NCBI GenBank assembly: GCA_019358835.1
Contig: JAHHIH010000006.1
Span: 1-64,000, forward strand
Direction: 5' to 3'
Source: Tildeniella torsiva UHER 1998/13D
GTDB taxonomy: Bacteria > Cyanobacteriota > Cyanobacteriia > Phormidesmidales > Phormidesmidaceae
DNA length: 64,000 nucleotides
The notes beneath the pieces are model-generated. The model did not search any database, was not told the origin of the DNA, and was given only the letters and a program-made list of their open reading frames with translations. A program made the translations under genes and the position numbers. Shown here one piece after another: positions 8,188-17,562 of this stretch. Each line of letters begins with the position of its first letter. Positions within the stretch are counted from its first letter, which is position 1.

Positions 8188-8382
8188 GGATGTTAATTTT
8201 GGGTTCAGAACTGATGCGAGAGGCTGGCCAGTAAATTCCTTGCCTAAGTAGGCGGCGCACAGCAGAACAACAAACCTAATCTGGCATTGAGTTACACTTC
8301 GTCTTAGAAATCTTACTTAAAGTCCCCGCTTGGCAAAACTAGCCAACAGCAACACAAACAAGACCCAATTACCAAGATCCAA

Positions 8383-9114
8383 TTACGCAGAGAACTCCGT
8401 GGGGGCCGATCGCTTGGTTTCGTAGTAGCGACAGGCAAAGTAGCCCACGCTATAAATCAGCGTTGCATCGGAGGCGACGCCCAGCACTGCGCCCAGGCCG
8501 GGAATCAGCTCAGCGATACTCAAACCCGATTTGACCATGCCCGCTGTGGTGGAGGACAGCAGCCAGATGGCCAGCACCTCGCCACGGCGATCGTGGTCGG
8601 TGGGCGAGTAGCCGTAGATGGTGGCGATGCGGTAAATCATGTTGGCCTGGAGGGCGGCGATCGCACCAATATCCACCAGGGTCAGCGCAAAGGCTACCGG
8701 GGGCGCAAAGTTGGTGGCCAAGCCAATGCCTGCGGCCTTGAGGGCGGTTTCGGCCATCACCCGCTGGGCCAGGGCGCGTTTATCATCTTGGGGATACTGC
8801 TGGCGGAGTTCGGCCACCTGCGATCGCACCTCTCCCACATTCACCTGGCCCAGGGCTGCTAACAACCACCGCATCCCCGGCAGGGCAGTGGCAAACCGAA
8901 TAAACGGCCAATTGGCAATCGGGCCAACCACATTGCCCACCGTAGCGGTCAACGGTTCAAAAAAAGGCTGAAACCGCGACACCACAGAGTTGCCAGTGCT
9001 CGCGGTAGCGTTGTCGAGCACGGCCACAACCGCCTGCATCACCTGGGTCACCGCCTGAAAGGTATCGTGGGTTTGGTCGTTTGGGTCAGCGCTGGGGGGT
9101 GGGGTCGTCGTCAC
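8383..9114 (-). CDS. EcsC-like membrane-associated protein
   Basis: A 243-residue protein resembling the EcsC/DUF697-like group. The first 80 residues are polar to amphipathic. Then come hydrophobic helices (GIGLATNFAPPVAFALTLVD, a stretch around AIWLLSSTTAGM, and a glycine-rich LIPGLGAVLGVASDATL near the C-terminus). Function of the family is not established beyond membrane association. It seems to be a single-gene unit. Assignment is by overall character rather than a diagnostic motif. Confidence 0.5.
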   Translation of the reverse strand: MTTTPPPSADPNDQTHDTFQAVTQVMQAVVAVLDNATASTGNSVVSRFQPFFEPLTATVGNVVGPIANWPFIRFATALPGMRWLLAALGQVNVGEVRSQVAELRQQYPQDDKRALAQRVMAETALKAAGIGLATNFAPPVAFALTLVDIGAIAALQANMIYRIATIYGYSPTDHDRRGEVLAIWLLSSTTAGMVKSGLSIAELIPGLGAVLGVASDATLIYSVGYFACRYYETKRSAPTEFSA

Positions 9115-9196
9115 GGAAAGTCGCCTCTGGGTCGCGTAGTGTCATATCACTTTGATAGCTGATTCTACAGAGACGCTGCATCCATCCTAAGCAGGG

Positions 9197-10057
9197 TCAA
9201 GGGGAGGTGATGAGCAGCTCGTTAATTTTGCCCCGCCGCCCAGCGCGGGAGTTTATCGCCCGCGCCGCCAGAATTGGGTGCATTGTAAACCCCTGATACA
9301 GCTCGCGAACAAACTCACAGTCAGAGTTTGACAACATCACCCGCTGCCCCCGCGCCGCCAGCGTGCGAAACACCGTTGCCAGGCGCTCTTGGTCGGCTGC
9401 GGTAAAGCCATAGCGGCTATAGCCCGTAAAGCTGCTGGTAGCGCTGAGGGGGTGGTAGGGCGGGTCAAAGTAGACAAAGTCGTCGGGAGCTAGAGCTTGC
9501 TCTAGCAGCATTTCAAACGAGAACGTCTGAATTTCAGCAGTTTGCAATGCCGCCGAAGCCGCCCGCAGTAGGGATGGATCGCAGATAGCAGGGTTTTTGT
9601 ACTTGCCCACCGGCACATTGAAGTGACCCTGGGAATTTTCGCGGTAGAGACCGTTGTAGCAGGTCTTGTTGAGGTAAATCAGGCGAGCGGCGCGCTCCAC
9701 GGGCGATCGCAGCGCTTGCCGCTGGCGCACCTGGTAGTAGTAGTCGGGGTTGTGGCGGCGCTGGTGATCCCACAGGTGGCGAATCAGCGTTTCGACCTGG
9801 TCGCGCACGCAGCAGTAAACGTTCACCAGCTCGGGGTTAATATCCCCCAGCACGGCCCGCCGCGATCGCCCCGCCAAGTGAAAGAACATCGCCCCGCCGC
9901 CCAAAAACGGCTCGTAGTAGGTGTCGATGGCCGCGGGCAAAAACGGCTCGTACTGGCTGAGCAAACGCCCTTTGCCCCCCGCCCATTTGAGAAAAGGGCG
10001 GGGGTGTAACGTCGGGGGTGCAGAGAAGGCAACTGTCACAAAACTGCCTAAGATCAA
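9197..10057 (-). CDS. dam: DNA adenine methylase, D12/Dam class
   Basis: A 286-residue N6-adenine methyltransferase. The AdoMet-binding motif is PFLKWAGGKGRLL (residues 21-33) with YYEPFLGGGAMFFHL after it, and the catalytic motif is D198-P-P-Y201. NKTCYNGLYRENSQGHFNVP is characteristic of the Dam family. Dam enzymes methylate A in GATC, which is the core of the HIP1 octamer GCGATCGC seen throughout this window. No restriction endonuclease gene is adjacent, so it looks like an orphan methylase. Target specificity is inferred from the family. Confidence 0.88.
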   Translation of the reverse strand: MILGSFVTVAFSAPPTLHPRPFLKWAGGKGRLLSQYEPFLPAAIDTYYEPFLGGGAMFFHLAGRSRRAVLGDINPELVNVYCCVRDQVETLIRHLWDHQRRHNPDYYYQVRQRQALRSPVERAARLIYLNKTCYNGLYRENSQGHFNVPVGKYKNPAICDPSLLRAASAALQTAEIQTFSFEMLLEQALAPDDFVYFDPPYHPLSATSSFTGYSRYGFTAADQERLATVFRTLAARGQRVMLSNSDCEFVRELYQGFTMHPILAARAINSRAGRRGKINELLITSP

Positions 10058-10130
10058 ATGTACTTGTTTAAAGAATGCCCCAACTATAGCAAAGCCTGGC
10101 CAGGGCTACACCCTTTTATCGTGGGTTAGG

Positions 10131-10211
10131 ATGGAAAACGAGTTAAATTCAGAGTCAGTGCGCTGGGCTTTACGCGCATTGGCCCCTAAAGCCCCCGGTC
10201 TGCCGCCATGA
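10131..10211 (+). CDS. Possible 26-aa upstream peptide coupled to DUF751
   Basis: ATG at 10131 follows a GGTTAGG sequence and reads MENELNSESVRWALRALAPK before ending at a TGA that overlaps the ATG of the DUF751 gene (ATGA at 10208-10211). This overlap is what translational coupling looks like. The peptide is not recognised and might be only a chance frame; conservation across relatives would decide. Confidence 0.35.
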   Translation: MENELNSESVRWALRALAPKAPGLPP

Positions 10212-10405
10212 AAGATTTTTTCGACAACATCTCTCGCTATCCGCGCTACTTTATTTCCTTCACCCTGGGGGTATTTTTTAACGCCGCCCAGCCCCTCGTG
10301 CCCCTGCTGAAGCGGCCCACTACGGCGATCGCGCTCGTCGGTGCCGCAGTGGCCGGCTTTTTGTTTCTCACCTTTACCCTGCGGGCAATGCTGGGCCTAG
10401 GTTAA
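10208..10405 (+). CDS. DUF751 (Ycf33-like) small membrane protein
   Basis: A 65-residue protein with the start MKDFFDNISRYPRYF and two hydrophobic stretches (FISFTLGVFFNAAQPLV and TAIALVGAAVAGFLFLTF), the pattern of the DUF751/Ycf33 family of cyanobacteria and plastids. It probably sits in the thylakoid or plasma membrane; function unknown. It is followed after 27 bases by rbfA and then a GH3 gene, apparently one transcription unit. Confidence 0.8.
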   Translation: MKDFFDNISRYPRYFISFTLGVFFNAAQPLVPLLKRPTTAIALVGAAVAGFLFLTFTLRAMLGLG

Positions 10406-10432
10406 TGCCATTACCTTCAGGAGTACAGACCG

Positions 10433-10885
10433 ATGCCAAATAATCGTCGCGTAGAGCGGGTGGCTTCTCTGATCAAACGAGAAATCAGCCAGATGATGAT
10501 GCTCGACATCAAAGATGACCGCGTGGGGGCCGGCATGGTCAGCGTTACCGATGTCGATGTGTCGGGTGACCTGCAGCACGCCAAAGTGTTTGTCAGCATC
10601 TACGGCACCCCCGAAGCCAAAGCCGAAACCATGGAGGGCCTCCACGCCGCCACGGGCTTTGTGCGCAGCGAACTGGGCCAGCGGCTGCGGTTGCGACGCA
10701 CCCCCGAAATCATCTTTAAAGAAGATGTGGGTATGGAGCGCGGCACCAATGTGTTGAACTTGATCAACCAGCTCAGCCAAGAGCGGGCCGAAAAGGGCCT
10801 GACCGACGAATATTTTGAGCATGATGGGGTCACCCCCAAGGCCGCTACCTCCGATGAACCTATCCTCGGAGATGAGGAAGAGTGA
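10433..10885 (+). CDS. rbfA: Ribosome-binding factor A
   Basis: A 150-residue 30S maturation factor that binds the 16S rRNA 5' helix region and is important at low temperature. The family pattern is clear: [19 protein letters not shown] at the N-terminus, [19 protein letters not shown], and [18 protein letters not shown] with the type-II KH-like fold. The C-terminal 25 residues are acidic and less conserved. A GGAG ribosome site precedes the start. Its stop overlaps the GTG start of the next gene by four bases. Confidence 0.93.
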   Translation: MPNNRRVERVASLIKREISQMMMLDIKDDRVGAGMVSVTDVDVSGDLQHAKVFVSIYGTPEAKAETMEGLHAATGFVRSELGQRLRLRRTPEIIFKEDVGMERGTNVLNLINQLSQERAEKGLTDEYFEHDGVTPKAATSDEPILGDEEE

Positions 10886-12588
10886 ACCGGGCGACAGTCA
10901 ACGACTGGCCCGCTGGGGTAAATACCTCGGCCCGGCTGCCCGATCCTGAGAGTTTATCCCTGGCAAAACAAGTGGCTCAAATGGTGGTGGTGCGGGCGTC
11001 AGGCCACCTGTTTGACCACGAAATTCGCTACCCCGATTGGGAAGCCGACTACGCCACCCTCACACGCTACGTTGAAGAACTGGGCGTGGGCGGGGTGATT
11101 TTGCTGGGGGGCAGCGCTGCCGAAGTGGGGCTCAAAACCCAGGCACTTCAGAGTCAGGCCCGCATTCCGCTGCTGATTGCCGCCGATGTGGAAGAGGGGG
11201 TGGGGCAGCGATTTAGCGGGGCCACCTGGTTTCCGCCGCCGATGGCGCTGTCGGCGGTGGCCGATCGCAACCCCACCGCTGCCCTGGCCTACGCTGAGGC
11301 CTTTGGGGCCGCCACTGCCGCTGAGGCGCTGGCGATTGGCCTCAACTGGGTGCTGGCCCCGGTTGTGGATGTCAACAACAATCCTGCCAACCCGGTGATC
11401 AATGTGCGGGCCTTTGGCGATGGGCTAGAGCGAGTTAGCGCCCTGACCCAAGCCTTTATTCGCGGAGTGCAGACCCAGCCGGTGCTCACCACTGCCAAGC
11501 ATTTCCCTGGCCACGGCGACACCGCCACCGATTCTCACCTCGATCTGCCGGTGCTGCCCCACAGCAGCGATCGCCTCAACGAGCTAGAGCTGGCACCGTT
11601 TCGAGCTGCGATCGCCGCCGGGGTAGACAGCATCATGACGGCCCATCTCAAAATTCCGGCGCTGGACGCCCGCCTACCCGCCACTCTCTCGCCCGCCACC
11701 CTCACCAGTCTGCTGCGCCAGGAGATGGGTTTTGACGGACTGATTGTGACCGATGCGCTGATTATGGGGGCGATCGCCAACACCTACGGCCCCTACGAAG
11801 CAGCGGTACTGGCCGTGGAAGCCGGAGCCGACGTGCTGCTCATGCCCAGTGACCCCGAGGGAACGATCGTAGCGGTAGTAGAAGCCGTGAATCGAGGCCG
11901 CATTGCCCCAGCGCGCATCACAGCCAGCGTAGAGCGTCTCTGGCGGGCCAAGCAAAAGGCCGCTCCGGCCCTGCTGCCCGACGGGGCTGGCCACGCCTGG
12001 GAGCACATGCCGCCGCCCCCAGTGAACTTAGCCGCCGTGGCTCAGCCCGCCACCCGCCAGCTCGCCGCCGACATCCTCAACGCATCGATGACGGTGCAAG
12101 GGCAGATCACTCCCGCCACCGCCGCCACCCCTGGCCACAACATGGTGATCGTCGATGATGCGATCGGCTGCCGGTTTTTAGAGCGCACGGCGGCGGCCCT
12201 CACCCGGCCCCATCGTCACCATTACCACCTCAAGCTGGTCGATACCCAAGGTTGCCAGCAGTGGCCCCAGGGCAACGGCAGCGGATCGGCTGAGCCTGAT
12301 CTGCGGCCCAGCCTGGTGCAGATTTTTGTGCGGGGCAACCCCTTTCGCGGCTCGGTCCAGCTCCTACAGCTGGCGACAGCCTGGCTAGAGACGTTGCGAT
12401 CAACCCAGCTACTGCGCGGCGTTGTGGTCTACGGTAGCCCCTACGCCCTAGAGCAGCTGCGACCCTACCTAGAGCAGGTGCCCCACGGGTTTACCTACGG
12501 ACAAATGCCCCTGGCCCAGAGCTTGATTTTGCCCGCCCTGCTGCCCGAGCCGTTGGCAACATCTGTCAGCCAAGAGTTTACCGACTAG
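10882..12588 (+). CDS. Glycoside hydrolase family 3 protein (beta-N-acetylhexosaminidase type)
   Basis: A 568-residue protein with a GTG start inside a GTGA overlap with rbfA, so it is likely co-translated. The N-terminal 350 residues form the GH3 barrel: [20 protein letters not shown], and the NagZ-type signature [18 protein letters not shown], whose His-Asp dyad supplies the acid/base; [11 protein letters not shown] contains the expected nucleophile Asp. Expected activity is release of terminal N-acetylglucosamine, as in muropeptide recycling. The C-terminal 200 residues are less conserved. No signal peptide is seen, so it is probably cytoplasmic. Confidence 0.88.
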   Translation: MNRATVNDWPAGVNTSARLPDPESLSLAKQVAQMVVVRASGHLFDHEIRYPDWEADYATLTRYVEELGVGGVILLGGSAAEVGLKTQALQSQARIPLLIAADVEEGVGQRFSGATWFPPPMALSAVADRNPTAALAYAEAFGAATAAEALAIGLNWVLAPVVDVNNNPANPVINVRAFGDGLERVSALTQAFIRGVQTQPVLTTAKHFPGHGDTATDSHLDLPVLPHSSDRLNELELAPFRAAIAAGVDSIMTAHLKIPALDARLPATLSPATLTSLLRQEMGFDGLIVTDALIMGAIANTYGPYEAAVLAVEAGADVLLMPSDPEGTIVAVVEAVNRGRIAPARITASVERLWRAKQKAAPALLPDGAGHAWEHMPPPPVNLAAVAQPATRQLAADILNASMTVQGQITPATAATPGHNMVIVDDAIGCRFLERTAAALTRPHRHHYHLKLVDTQGCQQWPQGNGSGSAEPDLRPSLVQIFVRGNPFRGSVQLLQLATAWLETLRSTQLLRGVVVYGSPYALEQLRPYLEQVPHGFTYGQMPLAQSLILPALLPEPLATSVSQEFTD

Positions 12589-12861
12589 CTTAAAGAGCGA
12601 AAAGAGAAGAAAGAAGAGGGAAGAGCGAACAAGACTAGATCAGTAGGACTTGCACCAATTAGGCACTGGCAGCAGGTTTTCGTTCTTCAATCTTCAATCT
12701 TCGATCTTCGCTTCTTATCTTTTATCGCTGCGCCCCCGCCGCCATTGCTCAGCCAACGTAAAGGCTCGTATCGAATTTTTATAGTTTTGTTGCTCTGTAT
12801 TGAGCAAGCTTGTGTATTTACACGATGCTGAATGTGTCGCTTGCCACCTTTTGGTAAAGTC

Positions 12862-13308
12862 ATGTTCTCTGAGCTATCCCTGGCACCGCGCTATTGCCTC
12901 GATGACGAATCTCCCTGGCTCAAGGGCATTGACCCCCTGCACCGCTACTGGATCTGCGTCAACGGCGACCCGCGATCGCTGCGAGTGCTGCCGGGATTAG
13001 CAGCCCAAAGCGAAGCGGCTTTTAAGCAGGCCATTCGCAGCTTTAGAAGCCTGGGGATTGGTCAAGAGCTGACCCTGCCCGCTGGCATGAGCGAGCGCCT
13101 CACGATTCACTGCGTGGCCGAGAACTGCTATGCGATCGCCGACTGTTCGACCGGGGCCGAGGTGTGGCACCTATTCGACACCGAATCGCTCGAATCGCTG
13201 CTGTTGACGGCCCACCCCGACTGGCAATGTGCGCCTCAGCATTTGAATCTAGGGCGATCGCTGCTCACTGCCGCCTGGGGGCAGCCTTCAGTACCCAGAG
13301 CTGCCTAG
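12862..13308 (+). CDS. Hypothetical protein
   Basis: A 148-residue soluble protein, not recognised. ATG 12862 (MFSELSLAPRYCLDDESPW) is preferred over an upstream codon that would add ten unlike residues. The sequence contains PLHRYWICVNGDPRSLRVLPGL and three scattered Cys in its second half, with no signal or membrane segment. It converges with the OCP-like gene, ending 10 bases from that stop. Codon use matches the neighbours, so it is probably a native cyanobacterial gene. Confidence 0.6.
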   Translation: MFSELSLAPRYCLDDESPWLKGIDPLHRYWICVNGDPRSLRVLPGLAAQSEAAFKQAIRSFRSLGIGQELTLPAGMSERLTIHCVAENCYAIADCSTGAEVWHLFDTESLESLLLTAHPDWQCAPQHLNLGRSLLTAAWGQPSVPRAA

Positions 13309-13318
13309 AGCATTGGCC

Positions 13319-13729
13319 CTAGCCGCGATCGAGCTGCATTAGCTCTTGCAGCGACGCCACCAGCTTAATCTCAGCCGACTGAATGGTATCCGCCGCCGTC
13401 AGCGCAAACGTCCAGCGCACGCTGACAGTGAACAGTAGCGTCTTAACCCGACCTTTGACCACCACGCGACGGATGCCGTCAGAGGCCATATCATCGCTCT
13501 CCACTTCGACCGGCTTGGCCCGCATGGATACAGCCTCGGCTTGCAGATAGGTGTAAACGGCCTCGGGCCCCACGATGGGTTCTTCAAAGGGAGCCAGCAG
13601 AACGCCATCGGCCTCAAACAGCGCGGCCACAGCGCGGTAGTCTTCGGCGTTGAAACCTGCAAAGTAGCCATCAACGGCAGAGGAAACCGTCTTTAGAGCC
13701 AAGGGCGCTTCAGCGGTGCGAGTTGCCAT
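13319..13729 (-). CDS. Orange carotenoid protein C-terminal domain homologue (CTDH, NTF2-like)
   Basis: A 136-residue NTF2-like protein that aligns by eye with the C-terminal domain of the orange carotenoid protein: ADGVLLAPFEEPIVGPEAV matches the OCP block with PF-x-x-PIVG, and the end VASLQELMQL matches LLASPKELL. Positions equivalent to the two carotenoid-keto hydrogen-bond donors are kept (Tyr22 in GYF, Trp106 in VRWTF). CTDH proteins carry ketocarotenoids and hand them to helical carotenoid proteins. No cysteine is present, unlike the cysteine-containing CTDH type. The second of two close ATGs is chosen because GGAGG lies 6 bases upstream. No HCP, OCP or FRP gene is nearby. Confidence 0.82.
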   Translation of the reverse strand: MATRTAEAPLALKTVSSAVDGYFAGFNAEDYRAVAALFEADGVLLAPFEEPIVGPEAVYTYLQAEAVSMRAKPVEVESDDMASDGIRRVVVKGRVKTLLFTVSVRWTFALTAADTIQSAEIKLVASLQELMQLDRG

Positions 13730-13924
13730 GGTCATCCTCCAGAGATGAATGGTTTTAAGATACGGGGTCAAATCTGGTAGAGCGTCTATCCCTTGACAGA
13801 GGAAATAAAGATTGAGTTCCCTGGAGCACTCTGCGATCGCCCGCAAACGAACGTTCTAAGCGAAAATAGGGGGGCTAATTTGCCGATCTGTCCCTTACAC
13901 CCAAGCTCAGCCGTGACCCAAGCC

Positions 13925-14983
13925 ATGCCCGTTGCCACCGCTCAAGACTGGTCAGCCCTCTTACAACACCTCATTCTGGGAGAATCGCTCAGCCAGGACG
14001 AGGCCGAAACTCTAATGCGCGGCTGGCTCAGCGAAGAGATTCCCGAAGTGGTGTCGGGTGGGCTGCTGGCGGTGCTCCAGGCCAAGGGTGTCTCCGCCAA
14101 TGAGCTGGCAGGCATGGCGCGGGTGCTCCAGGGGCAATCCCTCGGCGGCGAAGGCAAAATTCACCATCCCACCCCCTGCATCGACACCTGCGGCACCGGG
14201 GGCGACGGGGCTCACACGTTTAACATTTCCACCTGTGTGGCCTTCGTTGCGGCGGCGGCGGGGGTGCGGGTGGCCAAGCACGGCAACCGCTCCGCCTCTA
14301 GCAAGGTGGGGTCTGCCGACGTGCTCGAAGCCCTGGGTGTCAACCTGGAAGCCGACCCTGAGCGGGTGAAAGCCGCGCTGGATGAGGTGGGCGTGACGTT
14401 TCTGTTCGCCCGAGGCTGGCACCCGGCCATGAAAGCGGTGGCCCCCCTGCGCAGCGCCCTCAAGGTGCGCACCGTGTTTAACCTGCTGGGGCCGTTGGTA
14501 AATCCGTTGCAGCCCACCGGGCAAGTAATTGGGGTTTATGACTCAGCGGTGGTGCCCGCCATGGCCGAAGCGCTCAATCAGCTGGGCATTCCCCAGGCGA
14601 TCGTGCTCCACGGTCGCGAGCGGTTGGATGAGGCCGGGCTGGGCGACAAAACCGATGTGTCGGTAGTTGAGAATGGCCAGGTTACTAGCGCGGTGATCGA
14701 TCCCCAAGCGCTGGGGCTGGCGGCGGCTCCCCTCAGCGCCCTGCGCGGCGGTGAAGTGGCGGAAAACGTGGCGATTATGACGGCAATTCTTCAGGGCAAG
14801 GGCACCCAAGCCCAGCGAGATGTGGTGGCCTTGAACGCGGCCCTAGCACTAAAAGTGGGCGAAAAGGTAAAAGGTGAATCGTTAGAAGACTCCATTGCCG
14901 AAGGCATTACTCTGGCCCAAGACATTCTCGCCAGCGGGGCCGCCTGGGAAAAGCTGCAAGCCCTGGTGACGTTCCTCGCTTAA
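13925..14983 (+). CDS. trpD: Anthranilate phosphoribosyltransferase
   Basis: A 352-residue enzyme of tryptophan synthesis joining anthranilate to PRPP. Diagnostic motifs are [15 protein letters not shown] (PRPP-binding), [21 protein letters not shown], and [19 protein letters not shown]. Length from ATG 13925 is normal; a GTG four codons upstream is an alternative start. It stands alone without other trp genes, as is usual in cyanobacteria. No attenuator-like leader is evident upstream, in contrast with the DAHP synthase gene at 24778. Confidence 0.94.
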   Translation: MPVATAQDWSALLQHLILGESLSQDEAETLMRGWLSEEIPEVVSGGLLAVLQAKGVSANELAGMARVLQGQSLGGEGKIHHPTPCIDTCGTGGDGAHTFNISTCVAFVAAAAGVRVAKHGNRSASSKVGSADVLEALGVNLEADPERVKAALDEVGVTFLFARGWHPAMKAVAPLRSALKVRTVFNLLGPLVNPLQPTGQVIGVYDSAVVPAMAEALNQLGIPQAIVLHGRERLDEAGLGDKTDVSVVENGQVTSAVIDPQALGLAAAPLSALRGGEVAENVAIMTAILQGKGTQAQRDVVALNAALALKVGEKVKGESLEDSIAEGITLAQDILASGAAWEKLQALVTFLA

Positions 14984-15024
14984 GGTTTCTGCTGGGCTTC
15001 GACTCCGTTCAGTCAACAGAGCCG

Positions 15025-15228
15025 TCAGCCGTCGGGGAATTGCCAGCAGGGGATGTGCTCAACCCGGTGACTGCCGCAGGTGCAGACCAGATTCTTATCG
15101 TCGGAGGCCATCCAGGTTTCGTCGCAGTCGCGGCAGTGGCAGAGAATGTTGTTCAAATTGGCTTGGGCCAGGCCAAAGCGCCAGCGCTCTAGCTCATCGG
15201 GGGTGAAGTGGGAGGGGGAGTCGGGCAT
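15025..15228 (-). CDS. Small zinc-ribbon-like protein
   Basis: A 67-residue protein with two Cys pairs (CHCRDC and CTCGSH, plus a later PCW) that could bind one zinc ion, after a helical N-terminus (FTPDELERWRFGLAQANLNN). No further domain is seen. It may bind nucleic acid or protein; this is inference. Located just downstream of the rhomboid gene on the same strand (58 bp), possibly in the same transcript. Confidence 0.6.
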   Translation of the reverse strand: MPDSPSHFTPDELERWRFGLAQANLNNILCHCRDCDETWMASDDKNLVCTCGSHRVEHIPCWQFPDG

Positions 15229-15285
15229 GGGGCGAAAGAAAGAAAAGGGAAGAACGAAGAAGGCAGAGCCAGCTTTTGGCGATCG

Positions 15286-15918
15286 CTAAAAGCCTGAGTT
15301 GTACCGCACCCACTCCAGCATGATGTTTAGCTTGCGGGCGACGATCGCACCCGCCAAAAACCCCATGCCGTGGCCCACCCACGACTTGCCCCGCTGGAGC
15401 GGCAGCAGACCCCACAGGGCGCTGCCGTAGAGCAGGCCGACCACTACGGCGGCGGCGATCGCCCCCGGACTTCTTTCAAAATATCCCCGTAGCAGCAGAT
15501 AGCCGAGGTAGCCAAACACCACACCGCTGGCCCCCAGGTGGCGAGTGCCGGGGCGGCCCAATAGCCAAATGCCCACGCCGCTGAACACCCAGCAGAACAC
15601 CGTCACCAGCACCAACACTTCTAGCCCTTGCAGCAAGATCACGCTGCCCAAAATAACCAGCGGGCCAGAGTTGGCGGCCAGGTGGCCAAAGTTGCCGTGG
15701 AGTAGGGGAGCTACCGCAATCCCCGGCAGCCCGTCTAGATTGCGGGGGGCAATGCTGAGTTTGTTAAGCACTCGCCGCCCAGTGATAAAATCCACCACGG
15801 CCAGCATCCACATCAGCGCCAGCAGATAGGCCAGCAGCGAGATTCCCTGGCGAAAGCCGTCGGGTAAAACAATTTGGTCGAAGGAAAACAAGGCGATCGC
15901 AGCCGCAACTAAACTCAC
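15286..15918 (-). CDS. Rhomboid-family intramembrane protein
   Basis: A 210-residue polytopic membrane protein with six or so hydrophobic segments. Rhomboid features: HGNFGHLAANS in the second membrane segment, GASGVVFGYLGY holding the catalytic Ser of the GxSG motif, and WVGHGMGFLAG holding the partner His. It should therefore be an active serine protease cleaving within membranes. The GTG at 15918 lies 5 bases after the stop of the nnr gene, suggesting one transcript; the frame is open further upstream, so the start is not certain. Confidence 0.75.
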   Translation of the reverse strand: MSLVAAAIALFSFDQIVLPDGFRQGISLLAYLLALMWMLAVVDFITGRRVLNKLSIAPRNLDGLPGIAVAPLLHGNFGHLAANSGPLVILGSVILLQGLEVLVLVTVFCWVFSGVGIWLLGRPGTRHLGASGVVFGYLGYLLLRGYFERSPGAIAAAVVVGLLYGSALWGLLPLQRGKSWVGHGMGFLAGAIVARKLNIMLEWVRYNSGF

Positions 15919-15923
15919 GCCCC

Positions 15924-17480
15924 TCAGGCTAGCACCTGGGCCAGCACCGGGTTCAAATATTGGACTAACTGGGTGCCATCGACCCCCAGCTCCGTGCGAT
16001 CGCGGGCCGCCGCGCGAGCCCCCTGGCCGTGCCACCAGGCTCCGACCAGGGCCGCATTCAAGGCAGAATCCAGCGAATTATTGGGGTCTGAAGCCAGGGT
16101 CTGGGCCAGCAGACCGCCAATTAAACCGGTTAACACATCGCCGCTGCCGCCCCGCGCCAGGGCCGGGGTGCTTTCGGGCACATACCAGAGGGTGCCGTCG
16201 GGGTGGGCGATCGCCGTACAGGCTCCCTTTAACAGCACCACCGCGCCACTTTGGGCAGCAGCCTGCTGTGCCGGTGCGCCGCCGTCTTCGGAGTTCTCTA
16301 GCTGTTCAGGAAACAGCCGCTTAAACTCGCCCCGGTGGGGCGTTAGCACCGTGGGTGCCTGCCGCTGGGTAAGGGTTTCAATCGTGCCTAGATCAGCCAA
16401 GACATTGAGGCCATCGGCATCGAGCAACAGAGGCGTCGGGCTTTGTAAAACCGCCTGGACTGGCTCGATGGCCTGGCGGCTCAGCCCCGGCCCGCAGGCG
16501 ATCGCGCTGTAGCGGCTCAGGTCTACGCTGTCGGGCAGATGGGCGATCGCACCTTCTGCGGTTTCTGGACAACCCACCACCAGCGCTTCCGGAATTTGAG
16601 CCACCACCATCAGCCGCAGCGACTCAGGCACCGCCAGGGTGAGCATGCCCACCCCGCTGGCCCTGGCCCCCAACGCTGTTAGCAATGCCGCCCCGGCGTA
16701 GGGCCGCGACCCCGCCACCAGCAGCAAATGCCCCACCAGGTATTTATGGGTATTGGCCTGGCGCGGCAGGGGCAGTTTTTCGCGGATGGTCGCCAGGGTG
16801 GCCCACCGCACCGAAGGGACGTTCTCCAACCCGGCCGCTATGGTCTGCGGGGGCATATCAAAACCGATCAAATGGGGCTGCCCCAGGTAGGCCAGCGCTT
16901 CCTCCTGGCAAAAGGCTCGCTTCCACAGGCCCAGGCAGAGGGTATGAGTGGCCTGCACTGCGATACCTAACACCTCGCCAGTATCGGTGTGCAACCCCGA
17001 GGGCAGGTCAATGCTGACCACCGGACGATTTGCCGCATTGATCGCCGCGATTACGTCGGCCATAGCGCCTTCAACCGAGCGCTCTAGGCCAAAACCAAAC
17101 AGTCCATCAATGAGCACATCCCAGGGCTCTAGCGTTTCCACCGCCTTGACCACTGGAATGCCCAGATACTCTATAAACCGCAGGTGGTCAGCGGTCAGCG
17201 GCTTCAGGCGATCGGCAGGGCTGCACACCTGCACCCCATAGCCTTGCGCCGCCAACTCCCGAGCTACCACCAAGGCATCGCCGCCGTTGTGCCCTGGCCC
17301 CGCTACCACAGCGATGCAAGGATAGCGCTGAAGCGGAAACTGACCCACCACCCAGGCGGCAATGCGGCCCGCCACCTTTTCCATCAGCGCGGCCACGGGC
17401 AGACCGGCCTCAAACAGGCAGCCTTCAATGGCCCGCATTTGCGCGGCGGTGACGATGCGATCGCGAAATTCACAGCTCAT
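15924..17480 (-). CDS. nnr: Bifunctional NAD(P)H-hydrate epimerase / ADP-dependent dehydratase
   Basis: A 518-residue fusion that repairs damaged NAD(P)H hydrates in the cytoplasm. The N-terminal half is the YjeF_N epimerase (MRAIEGCLFEAGLP, VVAGPGHNGGDALVVAREL, DGLFGFGLER, SIDLPSGLHTDTGEV). The C-terminal half is the YjeF_C/CARKD dehydratase (HKYLVGHLLLVAGSRPYAGAALL, ACGPGLSR, LLDADGLNVL, LTPHRGEFKRLF, GSGDVLTGLIGGLLAQ). ATG 17480 is preferred to a TTG six codons upstream. A 13-bp hairpin sits just before the start. Confidence 0.93.
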   Translation of the reverse strand: MSCEFRDRIVTAAQMRAIEGCLFEAGLPVAALMEKVAGRIAAWVVGQFPLQRYPCIAVVAGPGHNGGDALVVARELAAQGYGVQVCSPADRLKPLTADHLRFIEYLGIPVVKAVETLEPWDVLIDGLFGFGLERSVEGAMADVIAAINAANRPVVSIDLPSGLHTDTGEVLGIAVQATHTLCLGLWKRAFCQEEALAYLGQPHLIGFDMPPQTIAAGLENVPSVRWATLATIREKLPLPRQANTHKYLVGHLLLVAGSRPYAGAALLTALGARASGVGMLTLAVPESLRLMVVAQIPEALVVGCPETAEGAIAHLPDSVDLSRYSAIACGPGLSRQAIEPVQAVLQSPTPLLLDADGLNVLADLGTIETLTQRQAPTVLTPHRGEFKRLFPEQLENSEDGGAPAQQAAAQSGAVVLLKGACTAIAHPDGTLWYVPESTPALARGGSGDVLTGLIGGLLAQTLASDPNNSLDSALNAALVGAWWHGQGARAAARDRTELGVDGTQLVQYLNPVLAQVLA

Positions 17481-17554
17481 GGGCTTATCACCAAACAATA
17501 GGCGACGGACTTTTAATACAATCCGTCGCCTATTGATCCTATGGGTTTATCACC
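17479..17554. repeat. Inverted repeat framed by short direct repeats upstream of nnr
   Basis: AATAGGCGACGGA (17497-17509) is repeated inverted at 17522-17534 (13 of 13) with a 12-base loop. Outside are near-identical 14-base direct repeats ATGGGCTTATCACC (17479) and ATGGGTTTATCACC (17541). The hairpin ends about 16 bases before the nnr start codon on the minus strand, between it and the upstream gene's stop. It could be a terminator, a translation-control hairpin, or a tiny insertion with target duplication. Confidence 0.6.
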
Positions 17555-17562
17555 CAGCGGAT

